A model generated the notes under the pieces. That model saw only the letters and a program-made list of their open reading frames with translations. It did no database searches and was not told the DNA's origin. Made by a program: the position numbers and the translations under genes. 64,000 nt of DNA from contig NZ_CP071596.1 of assembly GCF_017357105.1 (NCBI RefSeq), forward strand, positions 496,001-560,000, read 5' to 3'. Of the stretch, positions 41,607-50,574 are shown piece by piece (positions within the stretch are counted from its first letter, which is position 1; each line of letters begins with the position of its first letter). This DNA comes from Natronosalvus caseinilyticus (GTDB taxonomy: Archaea > Halobacteriota > Halobacteria > Halobacteriales > Natrialbaceae).

Positions 41607-42002
41607 TCAGCGGTTTCGAAGTCGCGCGAGTACCCCATCTACCCCGCTGGTCTCGGTCGTCCCGTCCTCGGCTGACTCCGCACTCGAGCCCTCTTCGGCT
41701 GACTCGACGCTCGAGCTCTCTTCCTCGCTCTCGTCGGACGGGTCGTCGCTGCGACCGGGGAGCCGGCGCCGAAGCCTCGTTCGCGGACCGCTGGTGAGTC
41801 GTCCGATCCACGATCGCGGGCCCCCGACCCGTCGCAGGAGGAGATTCGGCGCGAAGAGCGCAGCGAGTCCGCAGACGAACACGAAGCCGCCGAACAGGTA
41901 TCGCCCGTCGGTGACGAAGAGAACGCCGGCGACGAACATCGGCCCGGCCAGCGAGAGGCCGAGGCCGACCTGCAGCATCCACAGAATGCCCGGGTTTTTC
42001 AT
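41607..42002 (-). CDS. Small membrane protein with acidic Ser/Glu tail
   Basis: 131 aa starting MKNPGILWMLQVGLGLSLAG. Two membrane helices, GLGLSLAGPMFVAGVLFV and LFGGFVFVCGLAALFAPNLL, are followed by a basic stretch (RTRLRRRLPGR) and a disordered acidic C-terminus (DESEEESSSVESAEEGSS). The start codon follows no longer hydrophobic leader, so the helices are anchors rather than a signal. I recognise no characterised family; similar two-helix proteins are common in haloarchaea. It converges with the oxidoreductase gene. Confidence 0.7.
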   Translation of the reverse strand: MKNPGILWMLQVGLGLSLAGPMFVAGVLFVTDGRYLFGGFVFVCGLAALFAPNLLLRRVGGPRSWIGRLTSGPRTRLRRRLPGRSDDPSDESEEESSSVESAEEGSSAESAEDGTTETSGVDGVLARLRNR

Positions 42003-42161
42003 CGCCCGAACGTTTGGGTCGGAGGTTCTTGTTCCTCTCGGCCCGCCGTCAAGGACGTCGGTGGAACTACAACGAATCGTCCACAACGACGAACCGTTCA
42101 CAGGAGGTGCCGCGCGTTGTCTGATCTCCCGACAGCTGGCTCGGCACCGATACGCGCTTAC

Positions 42162-42509
42162 ATGCCCTCGAGCCACCCACCCACGCCGACGCCGGTCGAG
42201 CGCTACTACGACGCCCTCGATCGCCACGAGTACGACGCCCTCGAGTCGATCCTGAGCCCGACGTTCGTCCAGGAACGGCCCGACCGTCGGTTCGAGGGAC
42301 GGGACGCCTTCGTTCGGTTCATGCGCGAGGAGCGACCGAGCCCCGACACCGCCCACGTCATCGACGACAGTACCGGCGACGGGAACACCGTCGTGGTCGA
42401 GGGACGCGTACTCGAAGACGGGGGCGACGGCGACGCGCTGTTCGCGTTCGTCGATACGTTCACGATCGAGAAGGGGTCGATCGTCCACCTCGAGACGCGG
42501 CTTCGGTGA
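42162..42509 (+). CDS. SnoaL/NTF2-like domain protein
   Basis: 115-aa single-domain protein of the nuclear transport factor 2-like cone fold. TPVERYYDALDRHEYDALESIL is the first helix pair, then PTFVQERPDRRFEGRDAFVRFM, and strands TVVVEGRVLEDG, ALFAFVDTFTIEKGSIVHLE. Such domains act as small enzymes (isomerases, hydrolases) or ligand binders. No catalytic residues can be assigned. The start at 42162 (MPSSHPPTPTP) is the only Met close to the fold. Confidence 0.78.
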   Translation: MPSSHPPTPTPVERYYDALDRHEYDALESILSPTFVQERPDRRFEGRDAFVRFMREERPSPDTAHVIDDSTGDGNTVVVEGRVLEDGGDGDALFAFVDTFTIEKGSIVHLETRLR

Positions 42510-42631
42510 CGTAGGACGCGGGACGCGAGACGATCGGTCGATTCTCGAATCCGTCTCGCTCGGACCTCGAGAAGCCTATTCCGTGGTTTCCACTCCGAGA
42601 CACCCCCTCCGACGCGTTCACTCCGAGAGAC

Positions 42632-43795
42632 TCACTCGTAACCCGGCATACGCGCGGATCGCTCCGATCCCTCCACGAACGGGAGCTCCATCGACGTCGC
42701 GTCCACTTCCTCGCCGCCCACCCGAACCGAGAGCTCGAGAGCCTCGAGGTCGTACTCGACGAGCGCGAGCGCGATCGGCTCCTCGAGGATGGGGCTGACC
42801 GCGGCGCGGGTGATCTCGCCGACGGTGGCGTCGCCGTCGAAGACGGTCGCCCCCGCTGTCGGCAGGGCGTCGGTCGGCGATTCGGACTCCGGGTTGGTAT
42901 CGGGTTCGAGACCGGAATCGGAATCCGGACTGAAACCGGACTCGAGAATCAACCCGATCAACTTGCGACTCGGCCGTCCCCGATTCTCGACCCGCGAGAC
43001 GACCTCCTGGCCGACGTAACACCCCTTTTCGAAGTCCAGCGCCAGGTCCAGTCCGAGTACGTTCGGAATCGTCCCCTCGAGTTCCGACTCGAATATCGGG
43101 GTGCCGGCCTCGAGCGTGAGGGTGTCCCAGGTTCGGTAGCCGAACGGAGCCGCGTTGAGCCCCTGGATCGAGAGCACCTCGTAGACGTCGGGTGCGACGT
43201 CGACGCCGCAGACGACCTCGTAACTCTCCTCGCCGGCGAGGTCGTCGGTTCGCACGACGCTAACCCCGGCGTCACCCATCGAGCCCCGGACGAACGTGAA
43301 CCGATCCTCGGGCGCGGCGGCCCCGTTGAGCACGCTCGCGATCTTCTCGGTCGCATTCGGGCCGTGAACCCCGAAGATGGCGAACTCGTCGCTCGCCTCG
43401 CGGATCTCGACGTCCTGGATGAACACCTTCTCGGACCAGTCGGCGGCGATGTCCGCAGCGTGACCGGGCGGCGTGAAGAGGAGCAGGCGCTCGCCCGCGT
43501 TGTAGACGTACAGATCGGACTCGATTCGACCCTGGGGATCGAGCAACAGGGCGTAGCACCCTTCGCCGTCGGTGCCAGGGACTCGATTCGAGACGACGTT
43601 ATCGACGTACTCGAGGCGATCGTCGCCCTCGACGACGATCACGCCGTAGGCGGCCTCGATCAGCCCGACGCCGTTCCTGACGGCGCGGTGGGCGCGTTCG
43701 GGCCGGCCGTAGTGGTCGACGACGCGGCGCCCGCCGCGTTCAGTGAACGTCGCGCCGTGGTCGTCGTGGATCGACTCGATGACGCTCGCGTGCAT
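42632..43795 (-). CDS. YgfZ/GcvT-like folate-binding protein
   Basis: 387 aa of the aminomethyltransferase fold. The signature KGCYVGQEVVSRVENRG near 275-292 has the Cys characteristic of YgfZ/CAF17/IBA57 proteins, which help repair or assemble iron-sulphur clusters with tetrahydrofolate, rather than of true glycine-cleavage T proteins. The N-terminal domain (HGATFTERGGRRVVDHYGRPERAH; LLLDPQGRIESDLYVY) and C-terminal barrel (VGEITRAAVSPILEEPIALA) are present, joined by a Ser/Pro/Glu-rich loop at about 305-335. Haloarchaeal annotations often call this aminomethyltransferase; the KGCYxGQE motif favours YgfZ. Monocistronic. Confidence 0.83.
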   Translation of the reverse strand: MHASVIESIHDDHGATFTERGGRRVVDHYGRPERAHRAVRNGVGLIEAAYGVIVVEGDDRLEYVDNVVSNRVPGTDGEGCYALLLDPQGRIESDLYVYNAGERLLLFTPPGHAADIAADWSEKVFIQDVEIREASDEFAIFGVHGPNATEKIASVLNGAAAPEDRFTFVRGSMGDAGVSVVRTDDLAGEESYEVVCGVDVAPDVYEVLSIQGLNAAPFGYRTWDTLTLEAGTPIFESELEGTIPNVLGLDLALDFEKGCYVGQEVVSRVENRGRPSRKLIGLILESGFSPDSDSGLEPDTNPESESPTDALPTAGATVFDGDATVGEITRAAVSPILEEPIALALVEYDLEALELSVRVGGEEVDATSMELPFVEGSERSARMPGYE

Positions 43796-43915
43796 ACCGG
43801 TATCTGGTGGCGAGCCCCTACGGCCGTTTCGGTCTCGGGCGCGCTCGAGAGCCGCACAATCGATGCTAACACGGCACGAAAAAGTTCAACAGGGATGCCT
43901 CGAGACACTATCGAA

Positions 43916-44605
43916 ATGGCCGACAGGAACGCCGTTCGCCGGAGCTACGACGAACTGTCCCCGGTCTACGCGGCCCAGCGATCGGACGACGGCCCCGGGA
44001 CGAGGGTCCTCGAGCGCTTTCTGGGCTCGCTCGAGAACCCCCAACGCGTTCTCGACGCGGGCTGTGGCCAGGGAACCCCCGTACTGTCGCGGCTGGCCGA
44101 GACGACGACCGCCGTCGGGCTCGACTTCTCGCGCGAACAGCTGCGACTGGCGACCGACGCCGCGCCCGGGGCCGACCTCCTCCAGGGGGACATGACGACG
44201 CTCCCGCTTGAGGAGTCGTCGTTCGATGCGGTCGTCGCCTACTGGTCGCTGATCCACGTCCCGCTCGAGGCCCATGGAAACGTGATTGACGAGTTCGCGC
44301 GCGTCCTCCGACCGGGCGGACGACTCCTCCTGTGTGAGGGGACGAACGCCTGGACCGGCGAGAACCCGGACTGGCTCGAGAGCGGCGTCGAGATGGCCTG
44401 GGAGATCGCGGGCGCGGAGGCGACGCGGGGTCAGTTGCAGGAGGCGGGATTCGAGGTGCTCGAGGAGTGGGGTGTGCCGGAGGAGTTCGCCGACAACGAC
44501 GGCGAAGGGAAAGACGAGTACGGAGAGGACAACGGCAGCGAAGGCGATGGAGAAGACGAGGGCCACCCGTGGACGTTCTTCGTCGCTCGACTCGATCGGG
44601 CCTGA
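43916..44605 (+). CDS. Class I SAM-dependent methyltransferase
   Basis: 229 aa from the ATG giving MADRNAVRRSYDELSPVYAAQR; an ATG 21 nt upstream is an alternative start. Motif I VLDAGCGQGTPVLSRLAE, motif II VGLDFSREQLRLA, motif III LLQGDMTTLPLEESSFDAVVAYWSLIH and RVLRPGGRLLLCEG define a UbiE/Coq5-type small-molecule methyltransferase. A Glu/Asp/Gly insertion (NDGEGKDEYGEDNGSEGDGE) precedes the last strand, GHPWTFFVARLDRA. The substrate is unknown; the fold is shared by quinone, lipid and metabolite methyltransferases. Confidence 0.88.
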   Translation: MADRNAVRRSYDELSPVYAAQRSDDGPGTRVLERFLGSLENPQRVLDAGCGQGTPVLSRLAETTTAVGLDFSREQLRLATDAAPGADLLQGDMTTLPLEESSFDAVVAYWSLIHVPLEAHGNVIDEFARVLRPGGRLLLCEGTNAWTGENPDWLESGVEMAWEIAGAEATRGQLQEAGFEVLEEWGVPEEFADNDGEGKDEYGEDNGSEGDGEDEGHPWTFFVARLDRA

Positions 44606-44801
44606 TCGTCAGCCGGTCGGCTGACGCTCGCGGCGTCAGTTCGACCCGAACCAGTCACCATAATGTCCAGTCCGGGTAACCGGAACGTCCCGACCAAAAC
44701 ACCAGTCGATGCCGTTTTTTAGCTGGTTGCAACAGTTGGCTCATTCGCAATTCTGCTCTAATGACCTGTTAGTAATCATACTATCTGTCGGCGAATGGAG
44801 T

Positions 44802-46169
44802 ATGCCAGACTGGAATCGAAGATCCGTATTGGCAGCCGGTGGAACGCTCGTCGCTGGAAGTGTCCTCGCTACGGCAGGAGTGACATCGGAGGGGACGGCC
44901 GAAGCCGGCCTCGAGGAACCGACCGGCTGGTCGTCCTACGGTGGGAACCCCGGGAACGCCAGATACCTACCCACGGACGGCGAGTTTCCGGAACCGGAGC
45001 GAGTCGCCTGGGAGTACGACCAGGGCGGAGACATCGCCGTCGTCGACGGCCGCGTCTACGTTTGCACGACTGCCGCCGAAGGCCCTTCCGAGGTCCACGC
45101 CCTGGACGCGGCGGACGGCTCCGTCCAGTGGGTGAGCGAGGGACTGCCCGCCGACGGGACGCCCGCGGTGGCCGGCGATTCCGTCTACGTCGGCGGCGAA
45201 CAGCTGACGGCGCTCAACGCCGCGGACGGCTCGGTCCGCTGGACGCGCGAGTTCGAGGCCGACGACCCGACCGTCTCGAGTCCGACGGTCGTCTACGGAC
45301 GCCTGTACACCGTCGCGAACGGGACGCTCTACGCACTCGACCCGGCGGACGGCTCGATCGACTGGCAGCGCGAGACTGTCGAAATCTCCGACGATGGGGA
45401 GGCGCTCGAGACGGAGCCGGTGGCCGTCGCGGGTGAGCAGGCTTATGCGATAACTGCCGAGGGGAACATCGCGGCCTTCGACGCGACCACCGGCGAGACG
45501 GCGTGGACATCATCCGGTGTCCTGGGAACGCGAATGCATGGGCCGGTGACGGCAACGGAACAGGCGGTGTACATCCGATTCCACGGATCCGGTGTCGAGA
45601 GTCTGGAGTTCGACCCGGAAACCGGGGAGACGAGCACTCGCCCGGGATTCAGCCCGATCGCCGCGACCGGTGAGACCAGGGCCTCCCACGACGATTTGGG
45701 GGTTTACGTGAGTCACGAGGAAGGTGGGTGGAGCGATGGCTACGCTTCCAAAGCGGCACTTGGAGACGGCGGGAGCGTGACGCTCGTCGGCGACACGCTC
45801 GTCGTCACGAGCGAGACGATGTGGGGAGAGGGGCGAACGGCGTCTGGATTCGACGTCGAGGACGGCACAGTGCGATGGGACATGCCAGCCGATGAGGCCG
45901 ATATCGACGTGTTCAGAGTGCGAGCGGTCGACGAGGAGACGCTGTACGATTACGGACGCAATTATGGTCGCGACCGAATCCGGGCATTGCGTCCGGCCGA
46001 AACGGACGAGGGTGAGAACGAAGACCAGAACGAAGACGGAAACGATGAATCGGGAACTGGTTCCGGGGACGGTCGCGAGGACGGATCGTCCGGCGACGAC
46101 CCCGATGACGGAGACGGTGCGGACGACGGTGTGGAGGACGACGCACCCGACGAAGACGAGGTCTGCTGA
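44802..46169 (+). CDS. Tat-exported PQQ-type beta-propeller protein
   Basis: 455-aa secreted protein. The ATG at 44802 gives a twin-arginine signal, MPDWNRRSVLAAGGTLVAG, with probable cleavage near the Ala-rich end. The body consists of repeated propeller blades with the hallmark (A/L)xAxDGSxxW: ALDAADGSVQWVSEG, ALNAADGSVRWTREF, ALDPADGSIDWQRET, AFDATTGETAWTSSG, GFDVEDGTVRWDMP. No quinone-binding enzyme signature is seen, so it is more likely a binding or scaffolding propeller (BamB-like) than a dehydrogenase. The C-terminus is a very acidic disordered tail of about 60 residues (DEGENEDQNEDGNDESG) ending in Cys. Confidence 0.87.
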   Translation: MPDWNRRSVLAAGGTLVAGSVLATAGVTSEGTAEAGLEEPTGWSSYGGNPGNARYLPTDGEFPEPERVAWEYDQGGDIAVVDGRVYVCTTAAEGPSEVHALDAADGSVQWVSEGLPADGTPAVAGDSVYVGGEQLTALNAADGSVRWTREFEADDPTVSSPTVVYGRLYTVANGTLYALDPADGSIDWQRETVEISDDGEALETEPVAVAGEQAYAITAEGNIAAFDATTGETAWTSSGVLGTRMHGPVTATEQAVYIRFHGSGVESLEFDPETGETSTRPGFSPIAATGETRASHDDLGVYVSHEEGGWSDGYASKAALGDGGSVTLVGDTLVVTSETMWGEGRTASGFDVEDGTVRWDMPADEADIDVFRVRAVDEETLYDYGRNYGRDRIRALRPAETDEGENEDQNEDGNDESGTGSGDGREDGSSGDDPDDGDGADDGVEDDAPDEDEVC

Positions 46170-46180
46170 CGCTCCGATCG

Positions 46181-47785
46181 TCAGTTCGATTCAAGCCCCG
46201 CGTCGTGGACTACGGCCCCGTCGACGAGCGTCGTCGCGACGTCGATCTCGTCGATTTTCTCCGGCTGATCCCACGGCGACGCCTCGAGAACCGTGATATC
46301 CGCCTTCTTGCCGACTTCGAGCGTCCCCAGTCGGTCCTCGTCGAACCCGGCGTAGGCTGCGCCCGCGGTGTAGGCCCGGAGTGCGGCGGTCACCGAGAGC
46401 CGCTGGGCTTCGACGGGCGCGTTCACCGCGTGGTGAACCCCCAGTAACGGGTCGAGCGGCATGCAATCCGAACCGAACGCCAGCGGAACGCCCGCCTCGA
46501 GCATCGACCGATAGCGGTCCGTTCGTCGGCGTCGCTCCTCGCCGAGTCGCCGGTCGTACATCCCGCCCTCGTCCGCCCACTGGAGGAAGTTCGGCTGGAC
46601 GGAGGCGACGATACCCGCGTCGGCCATCCGCTCGAGGTGGTCGTCGGTCGTGAGTTCGACGTGCTCGACCCGGTGGCGCGCCGACTCGACGTTCGGCGTC
46701 GCCTCGAACGCCGAAATCGTCTCCTCGACCGCTTCGTCGCCGATGGCGTGGACGGTGAGCTGATAGTCGCCCTCAGCAGTGGCTTTCGTGGCGATTGCCT
46801 CGAGTTCGTCGGGGTCGACGACCCACTGGCCGCGACCATCATTCGCTCCCTCAGTCCCGCCCTCTGGGCGGTCGAGGTAGGGCTCGAACAGCTTCGCCGT
46901 CCGGCCGCCGAAACTCCCGTCGGTAAAGGACTTGATCCCGCCGACCTGGACGAACTCGCTCCCGCCGTTCGTCGCGAGTCCGGCATCCAGCAGGCTCTCG
47001 AGGTGGTCGCTCCAGTAATCCAGTCGCACCCGGCAGGTAGGCGCGTCCGCGGCCTCGAGATCCCGGTACACTCGCGGAGCGTGGGACTGACGGACCTTGT
47101 CGTGAACGCCGGTCACGCCCAGCGCGTTCGCGTGGTCGAGGGCGGCGGTGACGAGGTCGCGCGTCTCCGCGTAGTCGGGTTCGATGGCTTCCCAGACGGC
47201 CTCGGTCGCTTCCTCGACCACGACGCCGGTTGGCTCGCCGCCTTCGGTTTCGACGTCGGCGTCCGGCATCGACCCGGCCAGGCGCTCGAGCGTGACCGAG
47301 TTCAGCGAGGCAGTGTGCATGTCGACGCGCATCGCGACGACGGGACGGTCCTCGCTGACGGCGTCCAGATCGGCTGCAGTGAGGTAGCGGTTCTCGGGCC
47401 ACGCGCTCTCGTCGTAGCCGAAGCCGAGGAGCCACTCGCGGTCGCTCGCGTCATCGGCGTGGGTCGCGAGCGCGTCGAGGGCACCCTCGAGCGTCTCGGC
47501 GGCGGAGAGGTCGACGTGGACGAGGTACTGGCCCATGTTCTCCACGTGCGTGTGCGCGTCGATGAATCCCGGAAGAACGGGGCGGCCCTCACAGTCGATC
47601 ACATCGGTTTCGACGCCCTCGAGGAAGCGAACCTCGTACTCGGAGCCGACGCGGACGATTTCGCCGTCGCGGATCGCCAGCGCTTCCGCCGGATCGGGTT
47701 CAGGTGCGTCGGGGTCGGTCCCGTCCACGTCCGCCAGCGAGTAGACGCGGGCGTCGACGAGCACCGTGTCGGCAGCTTCAGTCAT
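46181..47785 (-). CDS. Amidohydrolase, YtcJ-like
   Basis: 534-aa metal-dependent hydrolase of the amidohydrolase superfamily (amidohydrolase 3 / YtcJ group). The start at 47785 gives MTEAADTVLVDARVYSLADV. Metal ligands: HTHVENMGQ after PVLPGFID, conserved Lys region GGIKSFTDGSFGGRTA, His in QLTVHAIGDEAVEETI, RHRVEHVELTTDDHLERM and FGSDCMPLDPLLGVHHAV, then the ADITVLEASPWD closing strand. Natural substrates of this group are mostly unknown. Divergent from hmgA across a 232-nt gap. Confidence 0.88.
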   Translation of the reverse strand: MTEAADTVLVDARVYSLADVDGTDPDAPEPDPAEALAIRDGEIVRVGSEYEVRFLEGVETDVIDCEGRPVLPGFIDAHTHVENMGQYLVHVDLSAAETLEGALDALATHADDASDREWLLGFGYDESAWPENRYLTAADLDAVSEDRPVVAMRVDMHTASLNSVTLERLAGSMPDADVETEGGEPTGVVVEEATEAVWEAIEPDYAETRDLVTAALDHANALGVTGVHDKVRQSHAPRVYRDLEAADAPTCRVRLDYWSDHLESLLDAGLATNGGSEFVQVGGIKSFTDGSFGGRTAKLFEPYLDRPEGGTEGANDGRGQWVVDPDELEAIATKATAEGDYQLTVHAIGDEAVEETISAFEATPNVESARHRVEHVELTTDDHLERMADAGIVASVQPNFLQWADEGGMYDRRLGEERRRRTDRYRSMLEAGVPLAFGSDCMPLDPLLGVHHAVNAPVEAQRLSVTAALRAYTAGAAYAGFDEDRLGTLEVGKKADITVLEASPWDQPEKIDEIDVATTLVDGAVVHDAGLESN

Positions 47786-47906
47786 ACTCGAGTGCGCGTA
47801 CGGAGAGGGCAAAACGGTTGGGAAAGCGGGCACCTGGCCGTCTATGGACGCGGACGCACTCGCCGTGCTCGGGCCCGGACTCGAGTCCTCGCCATCCACA
47901 GACATT

Positions 47907-47917
47907 GCTATATAAAG
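47907..47917 (+). promoter_or_regulatory. Possible TATA box of hmgA
   Basis: GCTATATAAAG stands out in GC-rich surroundings between the divergent amidohydrolase and hmgA genes. Plus-strand use would start transcription near 47943 and leave a 5' leader of about 75 nt before hmgA. Use in the other direction is also possible because the box is nearly symmetric. Confidence 0.45.
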
Positions 47918-48017
47918 TATAGTGAAACTCTAGCGCTCGGACGTGCATCCCCCAGGCTTTCGACGTCCCTGCCGAGAATCAGCAACCCTTAGCACCCGCC
48001 GCACCGACTCCCCGCAC

Positions 48018-49256
48018 ATGACCGACGCCGAGACCCTTGCCGAGCGCGTCCGGACGGGCGAGTTGCGACTGCACGAACTAGAGGAGCACGCCGACCACGA
48101 CACCGCCACCGCGGCCCGTCGCGCCCTGCTCGAGGCCGAGACCGACGCCGACCTCGAGACGGTCGGCGAGTACGCCTTCGACGCCGAGGTGGCCGAATCC
48201 GCAATCGAGAACATGATCGGCGCGGCTCAGGTGCCGATGGGCGTCGCCGGCCCCGTCACCGTCGACGGCGGCGCCGCGAGCGGGCAGTACCGACTGCCGC
48301 TGGCGACAACCGAGGGCGCCCTGCTGGCCTCGGTCAATCGCGGCCTCTCGGTGATCGAGTCGGCCGGCGGCGCGAACGCCCGCGTGACGAAGAACGGTAT
48401 GACCCGCGCCCCCGTGTTTCGGGTCGAGGGCGTCGTCGAGGCCGCCGAGACCGTCGAGTGGGTCGGCGAGAACCTCGAGGCCCTGCGCGAGGCCGCCGAG
48501 TCCACGACGAGCCACGGCCAGTTGCTCGACGTCGAGCCGTACGTCGTCGGCGATTCGGTCTTCCTGCGGTTCGCCTACGACACCAAGGACGCGATGGGGA
48601 TGAACATGGTCACGATCGCCACCGATGAAGCGTGTGCGGTCGTCGAAGAACACACGCCCGCATCGCTGGTCGCCGTCTCGGGGAACCTCTGTTCGGACAA
48701 GAAACCCGCAGCGATCAACGCCATCGAGGGCCGCGGTCGCTCGGTCACGGCGGACGTTGTGATCCCCGGTGAGGTCGTCGAGGACCGCCTGCACACGACC
48801 GCCGACGCCATCGCGGAGGCTAACACCCGCAAGAACCTGATCGGGAGCGCCAAGGCGGGCAGCCTGGGGTTCAACGCCCACGCGGCCAACGTCGTCGGCG
48901 CGGCCTTCCTCGCGACCGGCCAGGACGAGGCCCAGGTCGTCGAGGGGGCGAACGCGATTACGACGATGGACGCCCGCCCGAACGACGATGGGGACGAGAA
49001 CGGCTCGAGTGACCTCTACGCCTCCGTCTCGCTCGCCTCCCTCGAGGTCGGCACCGTCGGCGGCGGCACGAAACTCCCGACCCAGTCCGAGGCGCTCGAC
49101 GTGCTGGGTCTGCGCGGCGGCGGCGACCCAGCCGGGTCCAACGCCGACGCCCTCGCGGAGGTCATCGCGGTCGGTGCACTGGCGGGCGAACTCTCCCTGC
49201 TGGCGGCGCTGGCCTCGAGACACCTCGCGAGCGCACACGCGGATCTGGGCCGATAG
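48018..49256 (+). CDS. hmgA: 3-Hydroxy-3-methylglutaryl-CoA reductase (class I)
   Basis: Makes mevalonate from HMG-CoA with NADPH, the committed step to archaeal isoprenoid lipids; the target of statins in haloarchaea. 412 aa from the ATG in MTDAETLAERVRTG. The motifs are complete: NMIGAAQVPMGVAGPV, catalytic Glu in LATTEGALLASVNRG, DAMGMNMVTIAT with catalytic Asp, Lys in NLCSDKKPAAIN, GTVGGGTKLPTQSEAL, and catalytic His in RHLASAHADL at the end. A short acidic loop (RPNDDGDENGSSDL) is inserted near 330. Monocistronic with its own promoter. Confidence 0.97.
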   Translation: MTDAETLAERVRTGELRLHELEEHADHDTATAARRALLEAETDADLETVGEYAFDAEVAESAIENMIGAAQVPMGVAGPVTVDGGAASGQYRLPLATTEGALLASVNRGLSVIESAGGANARVTKNGMTRAPVFRVEGVVEAAETVEWVGENLEALREAAESTTSHGQLLDVEPYVVGDSVFLRFAYDTKDAMGMNMVTIATDEACAVVEEHTPASLVAVSGNLCSDKKPAAINAIEGRGRSVTADVVIPGEVVEDRLHTTADAIAEANTRKNLIGSAKAGSLGFNAHAANVVGAAFLATGQDEAQVVEGANAITTMDARPNDDGDENGSSDLYASVSLASLEVGTVGGGTKLPTQSEALDVLGLRGGGDPAGSNADALAEVIAVGALAGELSLLAALASRHLASAHADLGR

Positions 49257-49427
49257 GTCGTCCTCGGTGGCGATCGACGACGTTGCTAGCGGTCGACGGC
49301 GTCTCGAGGCGCCGAAGCCCTCCCCGAGAACGATTTCGAACGATGAATCTTCCGCACGGATGGCTCCCGACCGCTCGATGACGTTCGCCGTTAGTGATAT
49401 ATGCTCGAATATAGTTAGCACGAGTAC

Positions 49428-49676
49428 ATGATCTCGCAGTCGGTTTCAGACCACGTCCACCGGGCCAGTTCGTTCCTCGAGGCCCACCCGTTTCTTCGGT
49501 GGTTCGTCGTCCCCATCGGATTCATGGGCGGGATCGTCGCCGCGCTCGCGATACTCGTCGGAGGGTCGACGCCGCTCGAGATAGCCCAGGTCGTGGGGCT
49601 GTACGCACTCTTTTGTTTCGGGGTTGTCGTGCTCGGACTGATCGTCGAACGTGTGTTCGAGTCGCTCGTCGGGTAG
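49428..49676 (+). CDS. Small two-helix membrane protein
   Basis: 82 aa, MISQSVSDHVHRASSFLE followed by hydrophobic helices WFVVPIGFMGGIVAALAILV and GLYALFCFGVVVLGLIVERV. No family recognised. AT-rich sequence (GTGATATATGCTCGAATATAG, beginning 49395) just upstream is a likely promoter. The stop is 15 nt from the convergent gene at 49692. Confidence 0.7.
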   Translation: MISQSVSDHVHRASSFLEAHPFLRWFVVPIGFMGGIVAALAILVGGSTPLEIAQVVGLYALFCFGVVVLGLIVERVFESLVG

Positions 49677-49691
49677 TCGATGGACCGACCG

Positions 49692-50474
49692 TCACCGATC
49701 GTCGGTTCCGCTGGTCTCACCCAAACGAACGTTTTCGACCCACCCAGGAGCCTCAACGTTCGAGGCGCCAGCCCGCATCTCGTACTCGAGGTCGTACCGG
49801 ACCGAGTCGTCGCGCTCGCGGAGGTACGCGAGCGACGATCCGGCCACGGTCCTGTCGAAAGTGACGTCTGCCCGGCTGACGGTCCCGGCGTCCGAGTCGA
49901 CGACTAACTTGCCGGACGCCCCGGTGATTCGATAGTCCCGACTCGAGTCGACCCAGCCGTTTTGCGGTTCGTGGACGCCGTCGTCGACGCGTTCGTACGC
50001 GGAGTACTGCAGGGTGTCGACCACGACGCGGTTCCACTCGATCAGGAAGTCGTCGACGCGCTGGTCCGGTTCCTCGGCGCGGATAATCGCGACGGTGCGA
50101 CCGTCGGTTTCCTCCCGGCTGACGACCTCGCCGCCGACGACCCGTTCGACGTCGTCGATCCGCGATTCGTCCGTCGTCTCGAGTCTCGCGTAGACGACGC
50201 CGTCTTCCTCGTACACCTCCCGCTCGTAGCCGTCGCCCGACCGGGCCCGGAAATACGCAGTTCCGTCGGCGGCGACCGCACCCTCGTAGTCGACGTACGT
50301 CTCGCCGTCGAGCAGGATCGTCCCCGACGCCTCGTAGCGCTCCGGATCGGCGGGATCGAACGGCGCCTCGTGGTCCGCCGGTGCAAACGGGTAAAGAGCC
50401 AGGAGCGTGATGGCACCGACGATAATCAGCACGCCAATCACAGCCGCCGTCGTTCGTGTCACGGGTATCGCCAC
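49692..50474 (-). CDS. Membrane-anchored extracellular protein of unknown function
   Basis: 260 aa. One N-terminal helix, AAVIGVLIIVGAITLLALYPF, acts as a signal anchor, and the remainder is acidic, beta-rich and probably outside the cell: YEASGTILLDGETYVDYEGA, GEVVSREETDGRTVAIIRAEE, GASGKLVVDSDAGTVSRADVTF. The layout, with an N-terminal anchor followed by strands with DG turns, resembles haloarchaeal DUF7537-like lipoproteins, though no lipobox Cys is present. Role unknown. Confidence 0.7.
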   Translation of the reverse strand: MAIPVTRTTAAVIGVLIIVGAITLLALYPFAPADHEAPFDPADPERYEASGTILLDGETYVDYEGAVAADGTAYFRARSGDGYEREVYEEDGVVYARLETTDESRIDDVERVVGGEVVSREETDGRTVAIIRAEEPDQRVDDFLIEWNRVVVDTLQYSAYERVDDGVHEPQNGWVDSSRDYRITGASGKLVVDSDAGTVSRADVTFDRTVAGSSLAYLRERDDSVRYDLEYEMRAGASNVEAPGWVENVRLGETSGTDDR

Positions 50475-50574
50475 CTGTTACGTCGGAACCGCGTCGTGAT
50501 GTGTTAAATACATTACCGTACGTTGGTTCGCCGGTTGAAGGAGGAGACGAAAGAAGGCCCGCTTCGTTCACGTG

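Noticed and set aside
43364-43915. A 184-residue N-terminal extension of the methyltransferase
   Set aside because: It overlaps the YgfZ-like gene in antisense and lacks any domain; the methyltransferase fold begins at 43916.
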